Positions 1-7,076 of a DNA stretch of 10,179 nt are shown piece by piece. The notes beneath the pieces are model-generated. The model made no database searches and had not been told where the DNA came from. It saw only the letters and a program-made list of their open reading frames with translations. Origin of the DNA: Deltaproteobacteria bacterium (lineage in GTDB: Bacteria > JAUYMQ01). The position numbers were made by a program, and so were the translations under genes. The DNA is taken from contig JAUYMQ010000358.1 of NCBI GenBank assembly GCA_030698575.1, positions 1 through 10,179 of the forward strand, in the 5' to 3' direction. The first letter of the stretch is position 1. Every line of letters starts with the position of its first letter.

Positions 1-138
1 TTCCAGCCGTGGCTTGGTTTACCCCAATGTAGGTTCAACCTACGCTGAGGGAGGCGCGCTTTCATCCCATCAATGACATACGCAAGCGGCCACGACCGAC
101 CCTGACGCCAAATTAGCCCACCACGCGCACCGTTCTAT
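1..138. other. Non-coding stretch downstream of thiS
   Basis: No convincing gene is visible here. It lies immediately 3' of thiS on the minus strand, where thiG or another thiamine gene might be expected, but no start with a ribosome binding site is seen. A minus-strand ATG at 65-63 opens a frame that runs off the window edge. It has no Shine-Dalgarno sequence and no recognisable protein start. The stretch also contains the short palindrome at 29-43. Confidence 0.5.
29..43. repeat. Perfect 15-nt inverted repeat
   Basis: GTAGGTT and AACCTAC are exact reverse complements separated by one C (7+1+7). Such a short loop is poor for an RNA hairpin, so it could be a protein-binding palindrome or the collapsed core of a dispersed repeat. 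Its wording resembles the GTAGGTTGGGTT-type repeats of many proteobacterial genomes, but that likeness is from memory and partial. There is no following T-run, so it is not a classical terminator. Confidence 0.45.
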
Positions 139-387
139 TTATGATCCGCCGCCCACGGCCTGAATGATCTCGACCTGGTCGTCCTCTTGCAAAGGCGACC
201 GATCGTGCTCTGCCTGCGGCACGACCTGCAGGTTCACCGCGACGGCCACGCGCCGCCCGCCGGCGGCTGCGCCGAGGCGCAGCTTTTCGAGGAGATCGGC
301 CACGGTCCGGACCCCGACGAGTTCCATCGTCTCGCCGTTGACGGTGAGTTTCAAGGGTTGGGTTCCGGTGGCGCCTGCGGGGGACAT
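139..387 (-). CDS. thiS: Sulfur carrier protein ThiS (ubiquitin-like)
   Basis: This encodes an 82-residue ubiquitin-like sulfur carrier. In thiamine biosynthesis the C-terminal glycine of ThiS is adenylated by ThiF, converted to a thiocarboxylate, and donates sulfur to ThiG for the thiazole ring. The sequence shows the family start KLTVNGE (residues 13-19), the helix VADLLEKL (29-36), VAVAVN (48-52) and the end DDQVEIIQAVGGG (69-81). About 11 extra residues precede the usual start, and the first ATG has a weak GAGGG upstream. The chain does not stop at the diglycine: one serine follows (GGGS, TCA then TAA). Functional ThiS needs a free C-terminal glycine, so the serine would have to be trimmed or the protein may serve another sulfur-transfer pathway. 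No thi partner gene is visible. The ubiquitin-like family is fairly certain; the ThiS subtype is likely. Confidence 0.85.
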   Translation of the reverse strand: MSPAGATGTQPLKLTVNGETMELVGVRTVADLLEKLRLGAAAGGRRVAVAVNLQVVPQAEHDRSPLQEDDQVEIIQAVGGGS

Positions 388-430
388 GGAAGCCCTCGCG
401 AAAGGGATTTGCCCTTCGAGCCGATGTCAC

Positions 431-460
431 AAGTTACGTTTGCGCCCGGCGAGGTGTCAA
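431..460 (-). promoter_or_regulatory. Probable sigma70-type promoter of thiS
   Basis: Read on the minus strand, a consensus -35 TTGACA lies at 460-455 and a -10-like TAACTT at 436-431, separated by 18 nt. Transcription would begin near 425, giving a leader of roughly 38 nt before the thiS ATG. That leader is too short for a TPP riboswitch, and none of the conserved TPP-riboswitch motifs are seen. It lies within the 214-nt divergent gap between thiS and alr. I found no equally good promoter for alr on the plus strand. Confidence 0.5.
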
Positions 461-601
461 GGCGGCGGAGCCGTTTTCCGGGGGAAAGTCGCGGCTTTAC
501 AGCACCGGGGCCGGGTGCTACCCATGAGGCGGGTTTCGGGCAGGGCGCGCCGCGAAGCCGATTCTCCGGCAGCGGACGCGCCCAAGGGCGGGAAAGCGCA
601 G

Positions 602-1750
602 ATGAATCAGAGACCGACGCGCGCCGAGATAGATCTCGACGCGCTCGCCGCGAACTACCGGGCGCTCCAGGAGGCGGCCGGTGAGCGCGAGGTGCTGGCC
701 GTCGTCAAGGCGAACGCCTACGGGCACGGGGCGGTCGCCTGCTCCCGCGCGCTCGAGGAAGCGGGGGCGCGCTGGCTGGGCGTGGCGATCGTCGAGGAGG
801 GTGTGGCGCTCCGTGAGGCCGGGGTCTCGGCGCGCATTCTCGTGCTGAACGGCCTCTTTGACGGGCAGGCCGAAGCCTGCCTGGCCCACGATCTCACGCC
901 GGTCGTCTATCGCCTCGAGAGCTTCGCCGATCTGCAGGCCCTCGCGAGCAGCCGGGGCGAGAAAGCGCGCGTGCATCTGAAGGTCGACACCGGCATGGGG
1001 CGTGTGGGCGTCCCCCTTGGCGATCTCCCGGCGTTCGCCGCCGATCTCAAGCGCTACCCCGAGGTCGAGGTCGAGGGGCTCCTGACCCATCTCGCCGACG
1101 CCGACATCCGCGATCTCGACTACTCGCGCGAGCAGGTGGCGCGCTTCGGGAGGGCCGCCGAGGCAATGGCCGCCGCGGGGCGCCCGGTCCCGCTGCGGCA
1201 CTTCGCCAACTCCGCCGCCACCGTGCGCCGGCTCGGAGGCGAGGCGGGGATGGTGCGTCCCGGCATCATGCTCTACGGCGCCCGCCCGGCCCCCGATTTC
1301 GATCCGTCGGTTCCGCTCCGCCCGGTCATGCGATTCCTTACCGCGACGGCGTACGTGAAGCGTGTGCCGCCAGGCAGTCCCGTGAGCTACGGCCGAACTT
1401 TCGTGACGAAGCGCGAGAGCGTCATCGCGACGCTGCCCGTCGGATACGCCGATGGCGTGCCGCGCAAGCTCTCGAACCGCGGCGAGGTCCTCGTGCGCGG
1501 GCGGCGGCTGCCGATCGTGGGGCGGGTCTGCATGGATCTGACGATGGTGGACGCGACGGATTTCCCCGATCTCGCCGTCGGCGAGGAGGCGGTGCTTATC
1601 GGCGCGCAGGGGGACGGCCGGATCAGCGCGGAAGAGTTCGCGGGCTGGGCCGAAACGATCGACTACGAGATCCTCTGCGGCGTGTCGAGCCGCGTTCCCC
1701 GCGTCTACCTGCCCGGCGACGAGGCGACGGCTTGCGAATCCTCCTCCTAG
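602..1750 (+). CDS. alr: Alanine racemase (PLP-dependent)
   Basis: This encodes a 382-residue cytoplasmic enzyme interconverting L- and D-alanine, which supplies D-Ala for peptidoglycan. The fold-III PLP barrel begins with VVKANAYGHG, whose Lys36 is the expected Schiff-base lysine. HLKVDTGMGRVG (125-136), FANSAAT (201-207) and VRPGIMLYG (218-226) follow. The C-terminal beta domain carries the catalytic tyrosine in SYGRTF (Tyr263) and the GRVCMDLTMVD segment (307-317). Length and motif order match the family. The ATG at 602 has GGGAAAG a few bases upstream, and family homology begins right after it, although the frame is open further upstream. Its last 19 nt overlap the following glycosyltransferase, making it the first gene of a tightly packed operon. 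That is an unusual setting for alr and suggests D-alanine supply is linked to envelope-glycan synthesis (inference). Confidence 0.96.
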   Translation: MNQRPTRAEIDLDALAANYRALQEAAGEREVLAVVKANAYGHGAVACSRALEEAGARWLGVAIVEEGVALREAGVSARILVLNGLFDGQAEACLAHDLTPVVYRLESFADLQALASSRGEKARVHLKVDTGMGRVGVPLGDLPAFAADLKRYPEVEVEGLLTHLADADIRDLDYSREQVARFGRAAEAMAAAGRPVPLRHFANSAATVRRLGGEAGMVRPGIMLYGARPAPDFDPSVPLRPVMRFLTATAYVKRVPPGSPVSYGRTFVTKRESVIATLPVGYADGVPRKLSNRGEVLVRGRRLPIVGRVCMDLTMVDATDFPDLAVGEEAVLIGAQGDGRISAEEFAGWAETIDYEILCGVSSRVPRVYLPGDEATACESSS

Positions 1751-2955
1751 GAGACACCTACCTGCCCGAGCGGGCGGCCGCCGCCGTCCGGCTTTCCGAG
1801 CTGGCCTCGCGCTGGAAGGAACGCGGCCACGAGGTCACCGTCGTCACCGGGAATCCCCACTATCCCGAGGGGCGCATCTTCCCGGGCTACGCCAACAAGC
1901 TCTTCGCCCGGGACGAGGTGAACGGCGTGCCGGTGCACCGCGTTATCACGGTCCCCTACGGGCGCGGCGCCATCGGCAAGCGCATCATCAACCAACTGCT
2001 CTTTGCGTTTCTTCCTGCGCTTCTCGACCGGGCGGGTCCCGCCGACGTCGTGGTTGCCTCCTCGCCCCCTCTCACGATTGGTTTCTGCGGCTGGCTCATG
2101 GCACTGCGCCGCCGCGTGCCGCTGGTCTTCGACGTGCGCGATCTCTATCCCGACGTCGCGCTCGCGCTCGGCGTGTTGCGGCCGGGTCCCGTCGCGAGCG
2201 CCTTCGACTGGCTCGCCCGGTTCACTTATGAGAAGTCGGCCGCTGTCGTGACGGCCACGCCGTCGCTGACGGATGCGCTGCGCGAGAAGGGCGTTCCCGC
2301 CGGCAAGCTCTTCACCGTGCCGAACGGCGCCAATACCGAGCGCTTCGCGCCGGCCCCGCGCGATGCGGCGGTGCGCGCCCGCTACGGCATCGCGCCGGAT
2401 GCGTTCCTGGCGGGTTACGTAGGGCTCATGGGGCGGCTGCACGGCGCCGAGGTGATCATCGCCGCCGCGGAAAAGCTGCGCGACGTTCCCGGGCTCCACT
2501 TTCTCCTGGTCGGCGAGGGCGCCGATCGCGCCGGCATGGAGGCGCGCGCGCGGCGGATGGGCCTCACGAACGTGACCTTCGGCGAGAGTGTCCCGGCTGA
2601 GGAGGTGCCGCGCGTGCTCAACGCGTGCGATGCGGGGCTGGCGACGCTGAAGGCGGTTCCGCTGTCGCGCGGTGCGCTCCCCGTGAAGATCTTCGAGATG
2701 ATGGCCTGCGGCCTTCCGGTGGCCTTTGCGGGATGGGGCGGCTTCGAGGGCATCCTGCGGGATCAGGGCGCGGGGATCGTCGTGCCCTGCGAGGAGCCCG
2801 ACGCCCTTGCAGGGGCCGTCCGCACGCTGGCCTCCGACCCCGCCGCGGCGCGCGAGATGGGAAAGAAGGGGAGGGCCTTCGTCGAGGCGCGCTTCGACCG
2901 TCGCGCCCTCGCCGATACGTACCTCGAGATACTCGGGAAGCTGAAAGAAGGATAG
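1732..2955 (+). CDS. Glycosyltransferase, GT4 family (WbuB-like)
   Basis: This encodes a 407-residue GT-B fold glycosyltransferase, probably a cytoplasmic or membrane-associated enzyme moving a nucleotide-activated sugar onto a lipid-linked glycan. The N-terminal domain starts RILLLGDTYLPE, continues with GHEVTVVTGNPHYPEGR and contains VFDVRDLYPD near residue 140, typical of WbuB-like enzymes. The linker VPNGANTERF precedes the donor-binding domain, which contains LLVGEGADRAGM and KIFEMMACGLPVAF (from Lys319). The first glutamate of the usual E-x7-E pattern is replaced by Gly314, as in some relatives. The start is a TTG at 1732 inside the end of alr, with GAGG 7 nt upstream. It is the only start that fits, because homology begins at the next residue. 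The 19-nt overlap points to translational coupling. The exact sugar and acceptor cannot be told. Confidence 0.9.
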   Translation: MRILLLGDTYLPERAAAAVRLSELASRWKERGHEVTVVTGNPHYPEGRIFPGYANKLFARDEVNGVPVHRVITVPYGRGAIGKRIINQLLFAFLPALLDRAGPADVVVASSPPLTIGFCGWLMALRRRVPLVFDVRDLYPDVALALGVLRPGPVASAFDWLARFTYEKSAAVVTATPSLTDALREKGVPAGKLFTVPNGANTERFAPAPRDAAVRARYGIAPDAFLAGYVGLMGRLHGAEVIIAAAEKLRDVPGLHFLLVGEGADRAGMEARARRMGLTNVTFGESVPAEEVPRVLNACDAGLATLKAVPLSRGALPVKIFEMMACGLPVAFAGWGGFEGILRDQGAGIVVPCEEPDALAGAVRTLASDPAAAREMGKKGRAFVEARFDRRALADTYLEILGKLKEG

Positions 2956-2957
2956 CG

Positions 2958-4139
2958 ATGCGAATTCTCTTTCTTGCGGAAGCGCCGAGCCCCTACGCGC
3001 GGGAATGGGCGGAGCACTTCGCGTCGGCCTTCGGGCACCACGTGCACTTTGCCTCGCTGCAGGCGCCACGCGATTCCTTCCGCGGCGTTACCTTTCACCC
3101 CCTTGCCGGCGCCGGCGCCCGTGGCTCCGGCCGCCTCGGCTACCTCGCGGCCCTCCCGGCGGCGCGGCGCCTCGGCCGATCGATCAATCCTGACGTCACC
3201 ATCGCCTACCGGGTGACCAGCTACGGCGTGCTGGGGGCGCTTGCGGGGCTGCGCCCCCTGGTGCTGGCGGCGCAGGGGCAGCACATCGCCTACCCTCCGA
3301 CTTCACGGCTCAAGCGCGCGCTGGCGCGCTACGCCCTCCGCCGGGCCGATCTCGTGCTCGCCTGGGGCGCCCACATGGCGGGCAACATGGTCAGGCTCGG
3401 CTGCGAGCGCGCGAAGATCCGGACGATCGCTTACGGGATCGACACTGTTCGCTACCGCCCCGACCCGGCGCGCCGTCACCCCGGCCGGCCGCCCCGCCTT
3501 CTCTCGACCCGCGCCATGCGGCACGACTACAATCAGGAGTTGATCCTGCGCGCCATCCCGGACGTTGCGAAGGAATTCCCGGACGTCCGCTGGACGGCGG
3601 TGGGGGAGGGGCCCGATCGGGCGCGTCTTCTGGCGCTCGGGAAGGTTCTCGACGTTGCGGGCCATCTCGATTTTCCCGGACGCGTGAGCGGCGAGCAGCT
3701 GCTCGCGCACCTGCGCGACTGCGACGTCTATCTCTCCGCCGTCCGGACCGACGGCGTGAGTGCATCGCTGCTCGAAGCGATGGCCTGCGGAGGGTGGCCG
3801 GTCGTGATCGACAACGAGGCGAACCGGCTCTGGATCCGTCCGGGTGAGAACGGCGATCTCGTGGCCCCGGATGATCCGGACGCAATGGCGCGGGCCATCG
3901 TCGCCGCCCTGCGGGGAACCGAACGGGCGGCGGCCGCGCGCGAGGAGAACCGCGCGCTGGTCGAATCGCGGGCGTCGCTCACGCGCAACATGGCGGTCAT
4001 CGACGGCATGATCCGCGCGCTGGTCGGGGGCGGCGCGGCCCGCGTGCCGCCCGTGCCCGCCGATCTCGAAGTGCCGCCGCCCGAATGGCGGGATCGCGCG
4101 GCGGCGGGCCCAAAGGCGCGGGAGGAAGGCGCGGCGTGA
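2958..4139 (+). CDS. Glycosyltransferase, GT4 family
   Basis: This encodes a 393-residue GT-B glycosyltransferase, different in sequence from the preceding one. It begins MRILFLAEAPSPYAREW. An interdomain region near residues 130-170 contains YGIDTVRYRPDP. The donor-binding domain shows VGEGPDRARLLALG, a CDVYLSAVRTDG segment and LLEAMACGGWPVV. Glu273 aligns with the second glutamate of E-x7-E, while the first position is Asp265. After about residue 360 comes a Pro/Ala/Arg-rich tail with no recognised domain. The ATG has an ideal AAGGA 5 nt upstream and starts 2 nt after the previous stop. The last four bases overlap the next gene. A role in building an exported polysaccharide or LPS-type glycan is inferred from neighbours; specificity is unknown. 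Confidence 0.9.
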   Translation: MRILFLAEAPSPYAREWAEHFASAFGHHVHFASLQAPRDSFRGVTFHPLAGAGARGSGRLGYLAALPAARRLGRSINPDVTIAYRVTSYGVLGALAGLRPLVLAAQGQHIAYPPTSRLKRALARYALRRADLVLAWGAHMAGNMVRLGCERAKIRTIAYGIDTVRYRPDPARRHPGRPPRLLSTRAMRHDYNQELILRAIPDVAKEFPDVRWTAVGEGPDRARLLALGKVLDVAGHLDFPGRVSGEQLLAHLRDCDVYLSAVRTDGVSASLLEAMACGGWPVVIDNEANRLWIRPGENGDLVAPDDPDAMARAIVAALRGTERAAAAREENRALVESRASLTRNMAVIDGMIRALVGGGAARVPPVPADLEVPPPEWRDRAAAGPKAREEGAA

Positions 4140-5563
4140 ACCACCTTCTCGAAAGGATCTACGCGGTCGCGCCTGACTGGTTCCAGACGGCGGCGCTTAA
4201 CGCCTTCGGCTGGAAGATCCGCCACGAGCGCTTCAACGCGGACTACGACCGGTGGCAGCGCGTTTTCGCCGAGAACGAACGGCGCTCCTGGAGCGATCTC
4301 CGCGACGAGCAGGACGAGCGGCTGCGCTCGCTCGTGGCGCACGCCTTCGAGAAGGTTCCTCACTACCGCGAGATGATGCAGGGACGCGGCCTCGCGCCCG
4401 GCGACATCCGCGGGGCCGCCGATCTTCCGAAACTCCCCGTGCTCACCAAGGATATCCTGCGAACGCGCCTGGGTGCGCTGGTCGCGCGTGATGTCCGCGC
4501 GAGCAGCCTCCGGAAGGGAAACAGCTCCGGCACGACGGGCTCGCCCGTGACGGTCCTCTGGGACCGGCGGGTGGAGGTGGCCAACAACGCGGCCCACTGG
4601 CGCGCGCGGCGCTGGGCGGGTTTCGCTTTCGGCGACAGTTACGTGAGCCTGCTCGGCCGCACCATCATTCCCATCGGCCGCACCCGGCCCCCCTACTGGC
4701 TGTGGAATTCCGCCTGGCGCCAGCTCCTCATCTCGAGTTTTCATCTCAAGGAAGAAAACCTGCCGCTCTACCTCGAAGCCATGGCCGATCGACAGGTGCG
4801 CTTTCTCGACGCCTATCCGAGCACCGGTTTCGTGCTCGCTCGCTTCCTGGTCGAATCGGGACGGACCTTCCCGCTGAAAGCCGTCGTCCTCTCCTCGGAG
4901 ACGCTGCTTCCCTTCCAGCGCGAGACGATCGAGCGGGCCTTCGCCTGCCCGGTCTTCGATATCTACAGCCTGGCCGAGCGGGTCATGTTCGCGGGCGAGT
5001 GCGATCGTCATGAGGGGCTCCACGCACAGCCTGAGTTCGGCGTGCTCGAGACGGTCGACGAACGGGGAGAGCCGGTGCCGGCGGGATCGCCGGGGCGCGT
5101 GGTGGCGACGGGGCTTCAGAACTACGGGATGCCGCTCATCCGATACGAGGTGGGCGACGTGAGTTCTATCATGCAGGAGCCCTGTGCCTGCGGGATGGCG
5201 CTTCCGCGCATGGCGCCCGTGACCACCAAGGCTGAAGACATCGTCGTGACACCCGAGGGGCGTTTCATATCGTCGTCGACGCTCACGCACCCCTTCAAGC
5301 CGATGGTCAACGTGGAGAAGAGCCAGATCGTCCAGGAGCGCCCCGACCGCGTGACCGTGAAGATCGTCCGGCGGCCGGCTTACACCGATGCCGACACGCA
5401 CACGCTCGTCGCCGCCCTGGCCGAGCGCCTGGGCCCTTCCGTCAAGATCGACGTCGAGTTCGTCGACGACATTCCCCGCGGGCCCAGCGGCAAGTACCGC
5501 TGGGTTATCTCGAAAGTCCCCCTCCGCTTCGGCGTAAGCGCAGAGGCCAATCTGTACGAGTAG
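4136..5563 (+). CDS. CapK/PaaK-family adenylate-forming enzyme
   Basis: This encodes a 475-residue member of the phenylacetate-CoA ligase / coenzyme F390 synthetase (CapK) branch of the ANL superfamily, which activates a carboxylate as an acyl-adenylate. Visible motifs are the ATP-binding loop NSSGTTGSP (129-137), IYSLAER (276-282) in the place of the aromatic/acidic A5 motif, RYEVGD (336-341) ending in the A8 aspartate, a CACG pair with PRM (350-359) as in PaaK-type proteins, and SGKYRW near 451-456 carrying the likely C-terminal lysine. The GTG start at 4136 overlaps the upstream TGA and is preceded by a strong GGAGGAAGG six nt away. It is preferred over an ATG at 4085 buried in the upstream gene. 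CapK proteins commonly sit in capsule and exopolysaccharide loci. The acid activated here, possibly an amino or acyl group decorating the glycan, is unknown. Confidence 0.9.
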   Translation: MNHLLERIYAVAPDWFQTAALNAFGWKIRHERFNADYDRWQRVFAENERRSWSDLRDEQDERLRSLVAHAFEKVPHYREMMQGRGLAPGDIRGAADLPKLPVLTKDILRTRLGALVARDVRASSLRKGNSSGTTGSPVTVLWDRRVEVANNAAHWRARRWAGFAFGDSYVSLLGRTIIPIGRTRPPYWLWNSAWRQLLISSFHLKEENLPLYLEAMADRQVRFLDAYPSTGFVLARFLVESGRTFPLKAVVLSSETLLPFQRETIERAFACPVFDIYSLAERVMFAGECDRHEGLHAQPEFGVLETVDERGEPVPAGSPGRVVATGLQNYGMPLIRYEVGDVSSIMQEPCACGMALPRMAPVTTKAEDIVVTPEGRFISSSTLTHPFKPMVNVEKSQIVQERPDRVTVKIVRRPAYTDADTHTLVAALAERLGPSVKIDVEFVDDIPRGPSGKYRWVISKVPLRFGVSAEANLYE

Positions 5564-5569
5564 GTTGCG

Positions 5570-5662
5570 CCGCATATCATTGCCGCATGTCATTGCGAGA
5601 CCCGAGGTTCCGCGCGAAGCGCGGGCCGAGACATTCTTGGAATGCCCGACGAAGCAACCCCC
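5570..5662 (+). repeat. Dispersed palindromic repeat, copy 1 (expanded)
   Basis: A near-exact 13-nt tandem pair (CCGCATATCATTG at 5570-5582, CCGCATGTCATTG at 5583-5595) leads into GTCATTGCGAG, and the copy closes with CGACGAAGCAAC near 5647-5658. Between these arms lie two small perfect hairpins: CCGCGC/GCGCGG at 5610-5624 with a 3-nt loop, and CATTC/GAATG at 5632-5644 with a 3-nt loop. The arms match copy 2 but the centre is longer, so this looks like a composite of two repeat types. It starts 6 nt after the CapK stop codon and could act as a 3' mRNA structure. Confidence 0.75.
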
Positions 5663-5679
5663 CTGCTCCCTCTCCCGCA

Positions 5680-5717
5680 TGTCATTGCGAGGAGCGTTAG
5701 CGACGAAGCAATCCCCC
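5680..5717 (+). repeat. Dispersed palindromic repeat, copy 2 (compact)
   Basis: This is the compact form: TGTCATTGCGAGGAGCG, then TTAG, then CGACGAAGCAATCCCCC. ATTGC and GCAAT at the ends are complementary, making an imperfect hairpin. Repeats of this wording are widespread as extragenic elements in several bacterial phyla (established knowledge, from memory). It is in the same orientation as copy 1, with about 17 nt between them. Confidence 0.8.
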
Positions 5718-5781
5718 GGCAGCGGGACGTCCTGCGGGTGCGCGGCCGGCTCGCGCCAAGCGCGCGGGGACGCCCGCCTGC

Positions 5782-5798
5782 GCGCGGAAAGTCCGCGC
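5782..5798. terminator. Terminator-like hairpin between convergent operons
   Basis: GCGCGGA and TCCGCGC form a perfect 7-bp stem with a 3-nt loop AAG. It lies 22 nt beyond the stop of the HTTM-DCC gene on the minus strand and between two convergent operons, so it could end transcription from either side. There is no T-run on either strand, so intrinsic termination is uncertain. It may only be a stabilising 3' structure. Confidence 0.35.
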
Positions 5799-5819
5799 TC
5801 CCCAGCCGTGTGGATCGAC

Positions 5820-7076
5820 TCAGGGGTCAAATCGCTCGCGCAGATGCGGCGGAAGCAGGGGACAGGTGTCGGTCGGTCGGCGGAAGAGGCGGTAGCGAAC
5901 GCGCGCCACGCCGGCGTAGGCCGCATCGCGCACCGGACGGGGCACCGCGCGCGTCGCGATCGCGAGGAGTCGCCAGAACCCGCCGAGCCGCGAGAGCAGG
6001 CGGATGAACGCGGCGGATCGTGTCAGCAGCGCGCCCTCCGGCGTGGCGACGACGATGCTGTCGGGCAAGGTCGCGCGCTCTGCCGGGCTCGCGACCTTCT
6101 CGACGGTTGCGCCCTGAAGCGGCGCGAAGCGGAAGGCCTGGCCCGCTTCGTCCTCGGACAGCAGGAACCTGACCGCGCGGTGGCAGAGGCCGCAGGTGCC
6201 GTCGTAGAGCAGCAGATCCGGGCGCTCTGCCGCGAGCGGCTTCACCCAGTCGGGATTGAAAGTGAACAGGTGCAGCATCGCCATGCCGAGCGTGAGATCG
6301 GCGAAGTCGATCACCCCCATGAGCGAGAGGTGCATGCCGAGCGCGGCCGTCCAGAGGATCGGGCGGAGACGCCTTACCAGCGCGAGCGGCGCGAAGAGAA
6401 GCTCGAGCCCGAGGGCGCCCCAGGTGGCGCCCTTCATGATCCAGAGCGGCAGCGCGAGCGCCCATTCCCGAAGGCAGGTGTCGCGGGCCAGCGGGTTGTC
6501 GAGTACGCGAAGAAGCGCCGTGCCGTCGAGCCAGGAGGGGCTCGAGAGCTTCATGACGCCGCTGTAGCTGTAGCCCAGCGCCATGAGAATCCAGGCCGCC
6601 ACGAAGATCCCCTGGGGCATGCGCCATCCGGCGCCGGGGTCCACCCGTCCGCGGGCAGCGAGGGAGCCGAAGGGGGCGGGAGGGAGGAAGGCGTGGGCCA
6701 GGAGCAGCCAGCCGACGTAGGGGAGCCCCGGATTGGCGATGAGCGGGTTGCGCCCGAAGAGGCAGGCAAGCACGTACCAGAGCGCCACCGCCGCAATGCG
6801 ATCCCGCCATCCCGCCGCGAAGAGCCCGCTCAGCGCAACGGCGCAGACCAGCAGCGCTGTCACGAAACGGGGCGTATCGAGCCACGCGAACACGTTGAGC
6901 GGTACGAGCAGCGGGCTGGCCGATCCCTCCGGAATAACGCCGGCCGAAGAGAAAAGCTCCGCCCCGTAGGGGACGAGCTGGGCGAAGTGGAAGGCGAGGT
7001 ATGCGCCGAAGATGGCGCGGTAGAGGCTGTACTGCCCGCCGGTCCATCCGTTCGGACGTGTGACGGGAGCACTCAT
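5820..7076 (-). CDS. HTTM membrane domain fused to DCC thiol-disulfide domain
   Basis: This encodes a 418-residue two-domain membrane protein. Residues about 15-275 form the multi-pass HTTM domain, related to vitamin-K-dependent gamma-glutamyl carboxylase. There are several hydrophobic segments (for example 71-88, 95-107, 155-175, 209-235 and 242-272) and the family-like stretch YSYSGVMKLSSPSWLDG (169-185), plus a histidine in GMHLSL. From about 287 a DCC (DUF393) domain begins with LLLYDGTCGLCHRAVRFL. Cys295 and Cys298 form the CxxC expected of a thioredoxin-like oxidoreductase, followed by FRFAPLQG. The ATG overlaps the stop of the upstream 166-residue gene by 4 nt (ATGA), so translation is probably coupled. 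A quinone- or thiol-linked oxidative reaction in the membrane is an inference; the substrate is unknown. Domain assignments are firm, biochemical role open. Confidence 0.88.
   Translation of the reverse strand: MSAPVTRPNGWTGGQYSLYRAIFGAYLAFHFAQLVPYGAELFSSAGVIPEGSASPLLVPLNVFAWLDTPRFVTALLVCAVALSGLFAAGWRDRIAAVALWYVLACLFGRNPLIANPGLPYVGWLLLAHAFLPPAPFGSLAARGRVDPGAGWRMPQGIFVAAWILMALGYSYSGVMKLSSPSWLDGTALLRVLDNPLARDTCLREWALALPLWIMKGATWGALGLELLFAPLALVRRLRPILWTAALGMHLSLMGVIDFADLTLGMAMLHLFTFNPDWVKPLAAERPDLLLYDGTCGLCHRAVRFLLSEDEAGQAFRFAPLQGATVEKVASPAERATLPDSIVVATPEGALLTRSAAFIRLLSRLGGFWRLLAIATRAVPRPVRDAAYAGVARVRYRLFRRPTDTCPLLPPHLRERFDP

Noticed and set aside
1-65. Start of a minus-strand gene at ATG 65-63 running off the edge
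   Set aside because: There is no ribosome binding site, it covers the palindrome, and the roughly 20 visible residues match nothing recognisable.
431-446. PurR-like box (GCAAACGT) between the -35 and -10 of thiS
   Set aside because: Only the left half matches the E. coli consensus; the right half does not, and the organism is probably not a gammaproteobacterium.
388-601. TPP riboswitch or other structured leader between thiS and alr
   Set aside because: No conserved riboswitch core motifs were seen on either strand; only small GC-rich hairpins typical of this base composition.
5570-5717. Possible CRISPR-like array
   Set aside because: There are only two complete copies with different centres and no regular spacers; they match a dispersed palindromic repeat, and a third copy is inverted elsewhere.
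3728-5926. Very long open frame on the minus strand opposite the CapK and second glycosyltransferase genes
   Set aside because: It lies antisense to two clear genes, has low-complexity Arg/His/Ala-rich composition with no domain, and is explained by GC-rich third positions.
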